64,000 nt of DNA. Source: Treponemataceae bacterium (GTDB taxonomy: Bacteria > Spirochaetota > Spirochaetia > Treponematales > Treponemataceae). The notes below the pieces were generated by a model. That model searched no databases and was not told the DNA's origin. It saw nothing but the letters and a program-made list of their open reading frames with translations. Every line of letters starts with the position of its first letter. Positions within the stretch are counted from its first letter, which is position 1. Positions 18,417 to 28,385 of this stretch are shown here, piece after piece. Made by a program: the position numbers and the translations under genes. The stretch lies in contig JAKSTR010000005.1 in the NCBI GenBank assembly GCA_024402495.1, positions 1 to 64,000 on the forward strand, read 5' to 3'.

Positions 18417-18491
18417 GGAAGTGTTAGTTTTTTCTACAAATTTTAATTAAGATTTCTAAAAAAAACTTACAATTAAAAGAAAGGAATTTTT

Positions 18492-19046
18492 ATGGCTGAT
18501 ATGAATGAAGCAAGCGTAAAACGGATGGAAAAATCTGTAAACGCACTTAAAGAAGAATTTAACACAATTCGCACAGGTCGTGCATCTGCAAACCTTTTTG
18601 ACCGTGTCCGCGTTGATTATTATGGTGAAAAATCACCACTTTCGCAGGTTGCAAACATTGCAATTCCGGAAGCCCGCATGGTTGTTATTACACCTTGGGA
18701 CAAAGGTTTGATTGCAGAAATTGAAAAAGCAATTTTGCGTTCAGAATTGGGATTGAACCCTTCAAACGATGGTAAAGTAATTCGCATCGCCATTCCACCG
18801 TTAACAGCAGACCGCCGTAAAGAACTTGTAAAACAGGCAAAAACAATTGCAGAAAACAGCCGCGTTGCTGTTCGCAACATTCGCCGCGACGGTAACGAAG
18901 AACTTAAAAAAATGCAGAAAGACGGTTCTATCACAGAAGACGAACTGAAAACAGCAGAAGATTCATTGCAGAAATCTACTGATAAATTTATTGCAGAAAT
19001 CAATAAGATTTTTGAAGAAAAAGAAAAAGAAATTTTGGAAGGCTAA
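18492..19046 (+). CDS. frr: Ribosome recycling factor
   Basis: 184 residues, the standard family length. The conserved blocks FNTIRTGRASANLFD, ARMVVITPWDK and NIRRDGNEELKKMQKD are present. With EF-G it splits post-termination ribosomes. AAAGGAA precedes the ATG. Its stop overlaps the uppS start by one base, so the two are coupled. Confidence 0.97.
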   Translation: MADMNEASVKRMEKSVNALKEEFNTIRTGRASANLFDRVRVDYYGEKSPLSQVANIAIPEARMVVITPWDKGLIAEIEKAILRSELGLNPSNDGKVIRIAIPPLTADRRKELVKQAKTIAENSRVAVRNIRRDGNEELKKMQKDGSITEDELKTAEDSLQKSTDKFIAEINKIFEEKEKEILEG

Positions 19047-19756
19047 TGGCCACTGTACAAATTGATAAAAACCGCCTGCCCGTTCATGTTGGAATAATTA
19101 TGGACGGGAACGGCAGATGGGCACAAAACAGAGGTCTGGCACGTTCCATGGGTCACAAAGAAGGACTTGAATCTGCCCGGCGCATTTTGACTGCTGCTGC
19201 CGAAATTGGCATTAAATATGTAACACTTTATACTTTCTCTACCGAAAACTGGAAACGCACACAGGAAGAAGTTGGCTTTTTAATGGGATTGATAACAACT
19301 CACCTGCGTGCAGAAGTTGAGCGTTACATGAAAGACAACATCAGGCTTTTGCATTTGGGCGACATTAATGCCTTGCCAAAAGATGTACAAAAAGAACTGA
19401 CTGATTCAATGGCAAAAACTGCAAACCAGACCGGAATGACTGTAGTTTTGGCTATTAATTATGGAAGCCGGGATGAAATTGTAAGAGGAATAAAAAAACT
19501 TGCAGAACAGAATGCAGATTTTTCAAATCTTACAGAAGAAACTTTTTCAAAATCTCTGGATGCCGGATTGCCTGATGTTGATTTATTAATTCGTACTGGC
19601 GGTGAAAAACGTTTAAGCAACTTTTTGCTTTGGCAGTCTGCCTATGCTGAACTTGAATTTTCGGATACTTTGTGGCCGGATTATTCAAAGGAAGAATTTT
19701 TACAGACAATTGAAAATTTTCAGCAGCGAAACAGAAGATTTGGTGGTGTTAAATGA
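19046..19756 (+). CDS. uppS: Undecaprenyl diphosphate synthase
   Basis: 236 residues. HVGIIMDGNGRWA holds the catalytic Asp (D20), and RTGGEKRLSNFLLWQSAYAE is the substrate-binding C-terminal signature. It makes the C55 isoprenoid carrier needed for peptidoglycan and surface glycans from farnesyl diphosphate and isopentenyl diphosphate. It overlaps frr by one base and cdsA by four. Confidence 0.96.
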   Translation: MATVQIDKNRLPVHVGIIMDGNGRWAQNRGLARSMGHKEGLESARRILTAAAEIGIKYVTLYTFSTENWKRTQEEVGFLMGLITTHLRAEVERYMKDNIRLLHLGDINALPKDVQKELTDSMAKTANQTGMTVVLAINYGSRDEIVRGIKKLAEQNADFSNLTEETFSKSLDAGLPDVDLLIRTGGEKRLSNFLLWQSAYAELEFSDTLWPDYSKEEFLQTIENFQQRNRRFGGVK

Positions 19757-20610
19757 GCAAGATTGTAAAACGGTTGCTGACATTTTTTGTTGCTATTCCC
19801 CTTTTTATTTATCTGACATGGTTTTGTACTTTTAAAAATCATTTTGTATTAAACTGCATTGTTGTAGCAGCAGTTGCCGTTGCCGCAATTGAAATGCATG
19901 CACTTTTATCCCACAAACTGGCAGTTCAGCCGCGCAGTCTTGTTGTAGTTTTGTCTGCTTTGGTTGCGGCAGCCGGTTTTATATGTGTTCTTTTTGGCTT
20001 GCCAATGGAATACTCTTCTTTTGTTTTTATTTTATCCCTTTTTATTCTTCTAATTTTTGAAATTTTCCGTAAATCTTCTGAAGAAAACCAATTTGAACAG
20101 TCAATTCAGCGCATGACTTCTTCTGTATTTACAATTTTATACAGCGCATTTTTGTTAACTTTTGTACAGCGCATCATGTGCTGGCGATACGCAAAAGAAA
20201 ATTTGATAGTTTTCCTGCTTATGGTCTTTATCTGCGATTCTTTGGCGTGGCTTTTTGGCATAACAATGGGAAAAAACAACCGCGGCTTTATAAAAGCAAG
20301 CCCAAACAAAAGTCTCATGGGCTTTATCGGCGGTTTTATAGGTTCAATAGCAATTGGAATTTTAGCACACATGCTGTTGCCGGAAGTTTTCTTTGGTTCT
20401 TACGCAAAAGCCGTACTTTTGGGCTTTGCAACAGCCTTTGCTTCTATTTTGGGCGATTTAACAGAATCTGTTATCAAACGTTCTGCCGGCGTAAAAGATT
20501 CGGGTAACATAATTCCCGGTCGTGGCGGACTTTTGGATTCAATCGATTCGATTGTAATGGCTGCACCAATTTATGTCATTTTGGCACATTTTTTATATAA
20601 TTTTTCATAA
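19753..20610 (+). CDS. cdsA: Phosphatidate cytidylyltransferase
   Basis: 285 residues with about eight transmembrane segments. It makes CDP-diacylglycerol from CTP and phosphatidate at the cytoplasmic membrane. The C-terminal CdsA signature is recognisable as IKRSAGVKDSGNIIPGRGG followed by LLDSIDS. In the consensus I know, the Arg in PGRGG is usually His and the Ser after LLD is usually Arg, so two positions deviate; the acidic residues are kept. It lies between uppS and dxr as in many bacteria. Confidence 0.93.
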   Translation: MSKIVKRLLTFFVAIPLFIYLTWFCTFKNHFVLNCIVVAAVAVAAIEMHALLSHKLAVQPRSLVVVLSALVAAAGFICVLFGLPMEYSSFVFILSLFILLIFEIFRKSSEENQFEQSIQRMTSSVFTILYSAFLLTFVQRIMCWRYAKENLIVFLLMVFICDSLAWLFGITMGKNNRGFIKASPNKSLMGFIGGFIGSIAIGILAHMLLPEVFFGSYAKAVLLGFATAFASILGDLTESVIKRSAGVKDSGNIIPGRGGLLDSIDSIVMAAPIYVILAHFLYNFS

Positions 20611-20634
20611 AATAAGCAAAACGCGGTTAATATA

Positions 20635-21795
20635 ATGAAAAAGATTTTAATTTTGGGCGCAACCGGTTCAATTGGAACCAGTGCCTTGGATATAATAAAA
20701 AATCATTCTGATTTATTTACTTTGGCTGGGCTTTCTGCACACAAAAACGCAGAAAAATTATGCAAACTTGCGGCTAGCTTCAACTGTACAGAAATTTGTA
20801 TCACAGGGTTCAGCTCTTCCGACGGTTTTTCTGCCGGCATAAAAGAAAACGTAAAATACTGGGGCGAAGAAGGCCTTAAAAACCTAATAAAAAACAGCGA
20901 TTGCGACATTGTGTTAAACGGTATCGCAGGTGCGGCGGGGCTTTTGCCTTCAATTACAGCACTTGAATGTAAAAAAGATTTGGCGCTGGCAAACAAAGAA
21001 ACAATTGTTATGGCAGGCTTGCTTGTTAAAAAACTTGCCGCCAAAAACGGCTGCCGTATTTTGCCCGTCGATTCTGAACATTCCGCAGTTTTCAGTCTTA
21101 TTGAACGCTACGGCAAAGATTCGGTTGATTCAATCGTTATTACAGCCAGCGGCGGTCCTTTCAGAAAACTTCCCAAAGAAAAATTAGAATTTGTTACCTT
21201 GCAGGACACTTTAAAGCATCCAACCTGGGACATGGGACAAAAAATTACCATCGATTCTGCAAGTTTGGCAAATAAAGGGCTTGAAGTAATTGAAGCCTGC
21301 CGTCTTTTTGACGTGCCGGCGGAACGCGTACACGTAACGGTTCATCCGCAAAGTTTAGTTCATTCGTTTATCCGCACCAAAGACGGGGTTTTGTACGCAC
21401 AAATTTCGCCGCCGGATATGCGCCATCCGATTTTACAGGCTCTTGCCTGGCCGAATTTTATACCAAACAATCTGGAACCGCTGGATTTATCGAAGCTTGT
21501 AGAGATGAGTTTTGACAGACCACGCTTTGAAGATTTTCCGATGCTGTCTCTCGCCTATTCTGCCGCAGAAAAATCGCAAAAATATACGATTGCATACAAT
21601 GCTGCAAACGAAGTAGCTGTAGCTTCTTTTATAAAGCAGGAAATTGGTTTTATGGACATTCCGAAAATTACCGGACAAGTGTTGGAAAACGACTGGACAG
21701 GCGAACCAGAAACATTTGATGAAATTTTTGACGCAGACAAACTGGCACGCAAACTGGCAGGCGGATATATTTTGCAGATTAAGGATAAAGCCTGA
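20635..21795 (+). CDS. dxr: DXP reductoisomerase
   Basis: 386 residues. The NADPH-binding GATGSIG is at residues 8-14; the metal/substrate region PVDSEHSA, the flexible-loop ITASGGPFR and the block HPTWDMGQKITIDSAS are intact. It converts 1-deoxyxylulose 5-phosphate to methylerythritol 4-phosphate in the non-mevalonate isoprenoid pathway, feeding the UppS reaction encoded two genes upstream. The stop shares one base with the rseP start. No clear ribosome site is seen, so expression may depend on read-through of the operon. Confidence 0.96.
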   Translation: MKKILILGATGSIGTSALDIIKNHSDLFTLAGLSAHKNAEKLCKLAASFNCTEICITGFSSSDGFSAGIKENVKYWGEEGLKNLIKNSDCDIVLNGIAGAAGLLPSITALECKKDLALANKETIVMAGLLVKKLAAKNGCRILPVDSEHSAVFSLIERYGKDSVDSIVITASGGPFRKLPKEKLEFVTLQDTLKHPTWDMGQKITIDSASLANKGLEVIEACRLFDVPAERVHVTVHPQSLVHSFIRTKDGVLYAQISPPDMRHPILQALAWPNFIPNNLEPLDLSKLVEMSFDRPRFEDFPMLSLAYSAAEKSQKYTIAYNAANEVAVASFIKQEIGFMDIPKITGQVLENDWTGEPETFDEIFDADKLARKLAGGYILQIKDKA

Positions 21796-23186
21796 TGGTT
21801 GTAGTTTGGGGGCTTTTAGGTCTTTGCGTTATCGTGGTTGTGCACGAATTCGGGCATTTCATTGCAGCAAAAGCACTTGGAATAGACGTTGAAGCTTTTT
21901 CTGTAGGAATGGGACCGGTACTTTTGCACAAAAACATAAAAGGAACGGATTTCAGGCTTTCGCTTTTGCCGATTGGCGGCTATTGCGCCATGCATGGAGA
22001 AGATGCTTTTCAGCGCGCATTGGACGAAAAACTTGACGAAATACCGAAAGAAAAAGGTTCTTTTTACGAAAAGCCACTTAACCGGTTAATTACAGCTTTT
22101 GCCGGACCTTTTACAAATCTTGTTTTTGCAGTTCTGGCATTTACAATAATTGCCCTGGTCGGGCGCAATTACCAGACCGCTTCAAACCGCATAATTATTG
22201 CAAGCGAAGTTTACCCGGAAATCAATTCTGCGGCAGCAAACGCCGGAATTATAAGCGGAGACAAAATTCTTCAAATAAACAGCGAAAAAATCAACAATTT
22301 TACCGACCTTTATACGTTTGTTGCCCTTCACCCGGACGAAGATTTGCAGATTACTGTTGACCGCAACGGCGAAATTCTGTCATTTCAGGTACATTCCGAA
22401 ATGGAAAAAGCCACGGCAAGCGGAAAAATTGGCGTAACGGCATGGATTGACCCGGTTGTTGCAGAAGTTTACGAAGACAGCCCGGCGCAAAAAGCCGGTT
22501 TTTTGAAAGGCGATATCATCGTTGCCGTAAATGGCGAAAAAGTTGAACATTCTACCGCGATTCAAAAGATAATTGATCAAATTGCACAAAATTCAGCTGA
22601 AACTTACACAAATTCCAGCGAATTTATGATTTTTTCTGTTTTAAGGAACGGCAATTTGTGCAATTTGAACGTACCAGTTGAACTAAACGAAGAAACGAAA
22701 AAATTAAAATTCGGCGTTGCATTTGAAACAATTTCTGTTGAAGAACGCACTTTTAATATTTTTAAGGCTTTTGCCAGCGGAATAAAAGAAACCGGCGAGA
22801 TGATTGCCCTTACATTTAAGACAATTACCTGGTTTTTTAAGGGAATTGACATAAAGCAGGCTGTTTCAGGACCAATCCGCATTACCGTAATGCTGGGAGA
22901 AGCCGCAGAAAACGGTTTTGCCGCAAGCATAAGGGACGGCATTGTAACGGTTTTAAACTTTCTGGCACTAATCAGCACTTCACTTTTTATAATGAACCTT
23001 TTGCCAATACCCGTTTTGGACGGCGGCTTAATGCTTTTTGCATTTATTGAACTGGTTCGCGGCAAAGGCGTAAAGCCCAGAACTTTGTATATTGTTCAAA
23101 TTATTGGCTGGGTTGTGATTGGGCTGCTTTTTGCAATTGGTTTTAGCGGCGACATGCACTACATTTTTGAACGTTTTGCAAAATAA
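21795..23186 (+). CDS. rseP: RseP-type site-2 protease
   Basis: 463 residues. The zinc motif HEFGH (H17-H21) lies in the first membrane helix and the second catalytic motif NLLPIPVLDGG is at about 401-411. Two PDZ-like regions lie between (NAGIISGDKILQINSEKI and KAGFLKGDIIVAVNGEKV), the arrangement of E. coli RseP. It cuts membrane-spanning regulators or leftover signal peptides within the bilayer. Its anti-sigma substrate is not encoded nearby. Confidence 0.95.
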   Translation: MVVVWGLLGLCVIVVVHEFGHFIAAKALGIDVEAFSVGMGPVLLHKNIKGTDFRLSLLPIGGYCAMHGEDAFQRALDEKLDEIPKEKGSFYEKPLNRLITAFAGPFTNLVFAVLAFTIIALVGRNYQTASNRIIIASEVYPEINSAAANAGIISGDKILQINSEKINNFTDLYTFVALHPDEDLQITVDRNGEILSFQVHSEMEKATASGKIGVTAWIDPVVAEVYEDSPAQKAGFLKGDIIVAVNGEKVEHSTAIQKIIDQIAQNSAETYTNSSEFMIFSVLRNGNLCNLNVPVELNEETKKLKFGVAFETISVEERTFNIFKAFASGIKETGEMIALTFKTITWFFKGIDIKQAVSGPIRITVMLGEAAENGFAASIRDGIVTVLNFLALISTSLFIMNLLPIPVLDGGLMLFAFIELVRGKGVKPRTLYIVQIIGWVVIGLLFAIGFSGDMHYIFERFAK

Positions 23187-23284
23187 TTCTTAAAAAGATT
23201 AAAATTACATTAAAATCAGATTAAATATATTTGATATATTAGAGATTTTTGTAACTTTGCTAAAAGGAATGGATATTTTAAAGT

Positions 23285-25222
23285 ATGAAATCTTTGAATA
23301 AACAGCGGAAAACTTCCGCAAAAGTAATTTTTAGCTTGATTTTTGTATTTTTCGCTTTGGGAACTGCAAATGCACAGCGCATTTCTACCCAGCCCCATTT
23401 TTCGCAAGTTTCGGCAATTGCCTACAAGGAAGACAACGGTTCTGTTTTTTCGGCTGGCGAAGACGGAATGGTGATAAACTGGGCAAACAATTACGAAGGC
23501 GACCATTATCAGTGTTCGGATTTGATAATTAGAAAAATCGCCGTTCACCCAAACCGCAACGAAATTGCAATTTACGAAACCGATGACGTATCTACTTATC
23601 GTGTAACAGTTTGGGACTGGACTTACAAAAACAAAAAATATTCCAAAACCCTCAAAGATTCTGTTACATGCCTTTCGTATTCTGCACAGGGCACTTATTT
23701 AATGATAGGAACCGCCACACTGAAAGGCTTAAACTTTTTTTATGCAGACAACGGCTACACAAAAAATATTCTTAACGATTCAACCGGTCCTGTAACAATG
23801 GCAAAAACCAGCCGCACCGAATCAAGCCTGGTTGTCTATTCACCAAGCGGTCAGCTGGTTTATTACGACTTGAAAACCGGTAAAGAAAAACCAAACGGCA
23901 GATTTGCCACGGTTGCAAACCTTGAACAGCCGGTTTTGTACAATAACAATATGAACTTTGCCGGTTTTGCAGACGGAAAAATCCACGTAATTTCTGCAAC
24001 TTCCGGCAAAACTGAAAAAACCCAAAACGCCCGCACCCCGGTTTTCTGTACCGTTAATTCGGATTCCAATCTTTGCTACATGGATTACGACGGCGCATTG
24101 TACACGGTTTATTCTATTGAAGACGATACTGCAAAAAAATTGCAGGCTCTTACGGCAAGCAGCAAGCTTTGCGCCGGCGTAAAAACCGCTACGGGCTTTT
24201 ATTTTGGCAGCGAACAGGGCGACATTTACCAGATTGACCGCAGCGACGAATATATTGTAAGCCGCAGCGACCCTATCACGGTACCTACTTACAAGCAGAT
24301 TCTGGATATTTGTACCGCGAATGACGTGCTTTACATGCTGACAGAAGATTATCTTTTAAAAGCTGACCAGACCAACCAGATTGCAGAAGTTTTTGCTTCA
24401 AATCCGGGTTATACAAATCTTGCGGCAACAGATACCGAAATTTATTTGTATTCGGCAAACACCCGCAACCCAATAACCTGCTATTCGCTTTTGGTTGAAC
24501 AGGAAGAAAGCACTTTTGTATATCTTCCAAGCTCTTCAATTCAAAGTTTTAAGATTTGCGGCGACAAAATTGTTTTGCTGGAAGGAAATTCGGCAGTAAC
24601 AATTATAAACAGCGTAAACCGAACTGTTGAAAAACGCTTTACCGGAACCGGCTATTTTGACGCAGAACTTTTGAACGGCACCGAACTTTATATCGGTAAA
24701 TCAACTGCAACAAACCCAAAATCGCCAATGATTATGATTGATATTACCACCGGCGAAACCGTTAGCATGAATTTGCGCGCAAATGCCGCATATTGCCTTG
24801 CTTCTGACGGCGTGAATTTGTATGGACAAATGTATACCGAAACAAAAACCGGCAAAACTTCTTCACTTTTCTGCTTTAGACCGGCAAACCGCGATTACAA
24901 AGCTTTGTGGAGCGAAAACGGTGAAAATATTTCGACAATGACCAAGGTTATTAACGGAAAAATCTATACGGATTTTTCGCAGGATCAGGTAACGGTTGTA
25001 CCAAGCAGCGGAATTACTTCTTATAAAACGCGCTTAAACGGCAGTTCAGCACAAAACCTGAAAAATATTGCAGTTTTTGGCGACGAAGTGCTTGTTCTGA
25101 ACAGCCGCGGCACAATTTCTGCATATAAAGAAACCACTTTTAGAAATGTGGGCACTTATGTTTTGGGCTTTGACAACGAATTTTATTCGGTTACATCAAG
25201 CGTAACAAGTTACGCCCAGTAA
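23285..25222 (+). CDS. Secreted beta-propeller protein
   Basis: 645 residues with a signal peptide (about 1-30, ending ANAQ). Repeated blades follow a WD40/PQQ-like pattern, such as SVFSAGEDGMVINW, VTVWDWTYKNK and SGQLVYYDLKTGKE. I infer one or two beta-propellers exported to the periplasm or surface, probably for protein contacts. Treponemes carry related proteins of unknown role next to rseP. The following YibE/F gene starts 4 bases after the stop, so the two form one unit. Confidence 0.75.
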   Translation: MKSLNKQRKTSAKVIFSLIFVFFALGTANAQRISTQPHFSQVSAIAYKEDNGSVFSAGEDGMVINWANNYEGDHYQCSDLIIRKIAVHPNRNEIAIYETDDVSTYRVTVWDWTYKNKKYSKTLKDSVTCLSYSAQGTYLMIGTATLKGLNFFYADNGYTKNILNDSTGPVTMAKTSRTESSLVVYSPSGQLVYYDLKTGKEKPNGRFATVANLEQPVLYNNNMNFAGFADGKIHVISATSGKTEKTQNARTPVFCTVNSDSNLCYMDYDGALYTVYSIEDDTAKKLQALTASSKLCAGVKTATGFYFGSEQGDIYQIDRSDEYIVSRSDPITVPTYKQILDICTANDVLYMLTEDYLLKADQTNQIAEVFASNPGYTNLAATDTEIYLYSANTRNPITCYSLLVEQEESTFVYLPSSSIQSFKICGDKIVLLEGNSAVTIINSVNRTVEKRFTGTGYFDAELLNGTELYIGKSTATNPKSPMIMIDITTGETVSMNLRANAAYCLASDGVNLYGQMYTETKTGKTSSLFCFRPANRDYKALWSENGENISTMTKVINGKIYTDFSQDQVTVVPSSGITSYKTRLNGSSAQNLKNIAVFGDEVLVLNSRGTISAYKETTFRNVGTYVLGFDNEFYSVTSSVTSYAQ

Positions 25223-25226
25223 AATT

Positions 25227-26441
25227 ATGCAAAAATCACAAATTATTTCAGCAGTTTTATCCTGCGTTGTTTTGTACGCTGCAAGTTTGTTTTGCGTGCC
25301 CTTAAAAAGCACCCTTGCAGCACAGCAAAACGACTGGCATTCTTATCCGGCGGTTGTTACCCAGATTGTTGAAAGTACCACCGAATATTACGAAGACGAA
25401 GAAGATTTGAAGCGCGTAACGATTGTTTTTAACGCCAAAATCACTTCCGGACAGTATAAAGGAAAAATTGTACCTGTTGTTCAGGTAATAGACGATTTTA
25501 TATCTTTGCGCGCCGACCCAGTAAACGAAAAAAGCCGGATAATTGTTCTGCAAATGTACGATGCGCCCCAGCAGATTTGGGAAAACGGATTTTTGCAGAA
25601 CAATATGCAGTCTTACAAAGACAGCCCGGTTTTTGTTTTTGAAGAATATCACAGAACATTGCCGATTATTGCGCTGGGGTTAATTTTCGTTGTTTTGCTG
25701 CTGCTTTTTGGCGGTGTAAAAGGAATTTTTACATTAGTTTCGCTTTTTTTAACATGCGGCGCAATTATCTGGATTTTTATTCCTTCAATTTTTACCGGCT
25801 ACAACGTTTATACAAGTTCAATTCTGGTTTGCCTTTACATAATTATTATGACGCTGCTAATTGTAAACGGCGCAAACAAAAAAAGCCTTGCCGCAATTAT
25901 CGGCTGTTTCAGCGGCGTGCTGGTTTCGGCGCTGCTTTCGGTCATTATGTCGAAAATAATGCACCTAAACGGCTATCTGAACACAAACTCGCTGTATCTT
26001 GCAGCACTTTTGCCCGGCGGACAAAGCGATTTGGTTGCCGTAATTTTTGCCGCAATTATCATCGGTTCTGTAGGCGCAGTAATGGACGTGGCAATGTCGC
26101 TTTCTTCGGCGTTGTACGAACTTGCGGAAAGCGTTGAAGGCATTACATTTAAGAAACTGCTAAAATCCGGCTTTACCATTGGGCGCGACATTATGGGAAC
26201 AATGGCAAATACCTTGATTTTGGCTTACATCGGCAGTTCGCTAACTTTTGTGCTGATTTTAATTGCCTATAATTCGTCTTTTTTGGCGCTGCTGAACCAC
26301 CAGATGATTATTGTTGAAATGCTGCAATCGCTGGCTGGTTCTTTGGGCATTTTATGCGGCATTCCGCTAACCGCCTTTATTTCTGCACTGCTGTATTCTG
26401 TAAAAATTACAGTTTCACTTGCGCCAAGTGAAGAAAAATAA
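25227..26441 (+). CDS. YibE/F-like membrane protein
   Basis: 404 residues. An N-terminal signal/anchor segment is followed by a 110-residue extracytoplasmic beta-rich domain (VTQIVESTTEYY; VVQVIDDF) and then about eight transmembrane helices. The membrane part has the YibE/F family hallmarks LLLFGGVKGIFTLVSL, GAVMDVAMSLSSALYEL and GRDIMGTMANTLILAYIGSSL. Function is unknown; a transport role has been suggested for the family. Confidence 0.85.
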   Translation: MQKSQIISAVLSCVVLYAASLFCVPLKSTLAAQQNDWHSYPAVVTQIVESTTEYYEDEEDLKRVTIVFNAKITSGQYKGKIVPVVQVIDDFISLRADPVNEKSRIIVLQMYDAPQQIWENGFLQNNMQSYKDSPVFVFEEYHRTLPIIALGLIFVVLLLLFGGVKGIFTLVSLFLTCGAIIWIFIPSIFTGYNVYTSSILVCLYIIIMTLLIVNGANKKSLAAIIGCFSGVLVSALLSVIMSKIMHLNGYLNTNSLYLAALLPGGQSDLVAVIFAAIIIGSVGAVMDVAMSLSSALYELAESVEGITFKKLLKSGFTIGRDIMGTMANTLILAYIGSSLTFVLILIAYNSSFLALLNHQMIIVEMLQSLAGSLGILCGIPLTAFISALLYSVKITVSLAPSEEK

Positions 26442-26460
26442 AGCGCTTCCGGCATACTGT

Positions 26461-26513
26461 AAAAAAATTCCTGAAGAATAAAATATTTTTACAATATCTT
26501 CAGGGATTTTTTT
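26461..26513. terminator. Terminator after YibE/F gene
   Basis: TCCTGAAGA and TCTTCAGGGA pair around an AT loop, flanked by A and T runs, so it can act in both directions. The following 258 bases to ttcA hold nothing I recognise. Confidence 0.85.
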
Positions 26514-26771
26514 CACGCGATATGCGCTTTATAAATTTACTCGCGCCGGCACGAACAAACTATATTGCACGTTTGGGGCGCAGTTCGCCCATTCTTAAAA
26601 ATATTTACCGCAATATTTAAAAACAAATTCAGCCATGCGCAAAATTCAGTGCCGCCATTCTTAAAGTTGAATTTAATCATTCTTTAAAATAAGTATTTAA
26701 AGCAAAAATTTTTGAAAACAGCAGTAATTATTTCTGTAAAAAAAATCTTAGCTGGAAACTTTACCCTAACC

Positions 26772-27482
26772 TTAATATTCGTAAATTTTGCCTTTGATAA
26801 TTGCATTAAACATTCGGTCTTTAGCGCCGGGATTTTCTTTTTGGATTTGTTTTACAAGTTTTTTAATATATTCGCGCCTAGTAATGCCGTCGTTTGGGCA
26901 CGGATTTTTTACGACCGGCAAACTGTATTCGTCGCGGAAAGTTTTCACTTCGTTTTCGGAAGCATAAATTAACGGACGGATAACCGTTATATCGGCTTCT
27001 TTGTAATACATTACAGGCGCAAAAGAAAAAAACTGACCTTCGTAAACAAGCGAAAGCATCATCGTTTCAACCATGTCGTCTTTGTGGTGGGCGTAGGCAA
27101 CTTTATTGCAGCCCTTTTCTTTTGCAAAAGAATTGAGCGCGCCTTTCCTCAGCTTGGCACAAAGGGCACAGTAAGTACCTTTTGTAACTTTCTGCCTTAA
27201 AATATCTGCAATTTCGGTTTTCAAAACATAATATTCAACTTCAAGTTTTTGGCAAAGCTTTTTTATGCCTTCCAGATTGAATTCGCCAAAGCCCAAATCA
27301 ACGGTAACGGCGATTATTTGAAATTTTTTCGGATAAAAGGTTCTTAAACCGGCAAGGGCATAAAGCAAAGCAAGCGAATCTTTTCCGCCGGAAATTCCAA
27401 CGGCAATTTTGTCACCATCTTCAATCATGTCAAAATCCTGAATCGCCTGCCGCGTATAACTGTACAATTTCTGAAGCTTCAT
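26772..27482 (-). CDS. ttcA: TtcA-like tRNA thiolation protein
   Basis: 236 residues from ATG 27482. The PP-loop SGGKDS activates a tRNA base with ATP; CALCAKLRKGAL gives the CxxC pair and a third cysteine is in KNPCPNDG, matching the iron-sulfur type of TtcA family enzymes that make 2-thiocytidine in tRNA. HHKDDMVETMM is the conserved central block. The family also includes TtuA-like members with other targets, so the substrate is inferred. The longer upstream frame adds a hydrophobic stretch that is not typical. No good ribosome site is seen. Confidence 0.88.
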   Translation of the reverse strand: MKLQKLYSYTRQAIQDFDMIEDGDKIAVGISGGKDSLALLYALAGLRTFYPKKFQIIAVTVDLGFGEFNLEGIKKLCQKLEVEYYVLKTEIADILRQKVTKGTYCALCAKLRKGALNSFAKEKGCNKVAYAHHKDDMVETMMLSLVYEGQFFSFAPVMYYKEADITVIRPLIYASENEVKTFRDEYSLPVVKNPCPNDGITRREYIKKLVKQIQKENPGAKDRMFNAIIKGKIYEY

Positions 27483-27687
27483 TTTTAAATTGTGCTGATA
27501 TAAGCAATAAAAATCAATACAGCAAAGAAAAACCGCAAAAAAAATCATGTCTTTCTTATTGCTACTACATTAAAAAAAGTGCTTTAATAACGGGACGAAC
27601 GCGCTGATTTGCTTTTAGCATTTGTTTCAATCAGCTTTATTTTTTGCAACAAAAAGAAAATGAAAAAGCCTTGACGATGAAAAATTT

Positions 27688-27831
27688 ATGCTAAATAATA
27701 TCAGCGAAAACGCATCTTATTCACCATCAGAAGCTATGGCAGAATTATTTGGAATGAAAATGCTTGGCTTGCCGATTGAAAATGAAGCAATAGATAGAAT
27801 TTCTAAATATTCAAAGGAGTTTGCAAAATGA
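27688..27831 (+). CDS. Small ORF upstream of Cys-rich protein
   Basis: 47 codons starting MLNNISENASYSPSEAM. It overlaps the next gene by 4 bases (ATGA), and the AAAGGAG inside its 3' end serves that gene, so translational coupling is likely. A TTGACG-17-AATAAT promoter-like pair (27671-27699) would start transcription inside the frame, so an internal ATG (27736) may be the true start. No family recognised. Confidence 0.5.
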   Translation: MLNNISENASYSPSEAMAELFGMKMLGLPIENEAIDRISKYSKEFAK

Positions 27832-28064
27832 TTAGGTCTTTAAAATGCTGGTATTGTAAAAAGAACACAGGCAACCAGACTTGTCAAAAATATAAAGATA
27901 AAATTCCTTATGAAATAGCGAAAACAGGTTGCGAAGAATATGATGGAATTACATTATGGTCAGAATACGAACAAATGGCAGCAAAAGGAATAAAATGTTG
28001 TTTTATTCCGGAAGAATGGAAAAATGAAAAACCTGTAAATCCGCGAAAAGCTTTTGTGTTGTAG
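27828..28064 (+). CDS. Small cysteine-rich protein
   Basis: 78 residues with cysteines in CWYCKKNTGNQTC, GCEEY and CCF, suggesting a zinc- or disulfide-stabilised fold. It is cytoplasmic by composition (no signal). AAAGGAG lies 8 bases before the ATG. I do not recognise the family; together with its two small neighbours it looks like an accessory or phage-derived cluster. Confidence 0.65.
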   Translation: MIRSLKCWYCKKNTGNQTCQKYKDKIPYEIAKTGCEEYDGITLWSEYEQMAAKGIKCCFIPEEWKNEKPVNPRKAFVL

Positions 28065-28110
28065 GATTTAAATAATTCCGATATTCGTAACAAAGAATTA
28101 AAGGAATTAT

Positions 28111-28353
28111 ATGAATATAAAACTAATTTTTTTAGACCCGGATTTAACTGACGAAACGGGTAACCTTAATATTATTGAATGTCCAAACTGTGCTTTCAGG
28201 TATGTTGACCCTAAGTTAGATACAGGAGAAGGACATGCAATAGCATACTGTAAAATATGCAAAAAGTTTTTTAACAAAAGAGAGAGAAACATTCCTTTTG
28301 AAACAGTAAGGGAAATGTTTCCTGATGATGAAAGGTTAGATGACCTTTACTAA
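28111..28353 (+). CDS. Small zinc-ribbon-like protein
   Basis: 80 residues. Two CxxC pairs, CPNC and CKIC, are spaced about 27 residues apart, as in a zinc ribbon; the rest is charged. AAAGGAA precedes the ATG. A terminator follows directly. No functional assignment is possible; the neighbourhood suggests accessory DNA. Confidence 0.65.
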   Translation: MNIKLIFLDPDLTDETGNLNIIECPNCAFRYVDPKLDTGEGHAIAYCKICKKFFNKRERNIPFETVREMFPDDERLDDLY

Positions 28354-28362
28354 ACAAAAAGC

Positions 28363-28384
28363 CCCGGCAAACACCGGTTTTTTT
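28363..28384 (+). terminator. Terminator after small-gene trio
   Basis: CCGG/CCGG stem with a 6-base loop, A-rich before and seven T residues after. Confidence 0.75.
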
Positions 28385-28385
28385 G

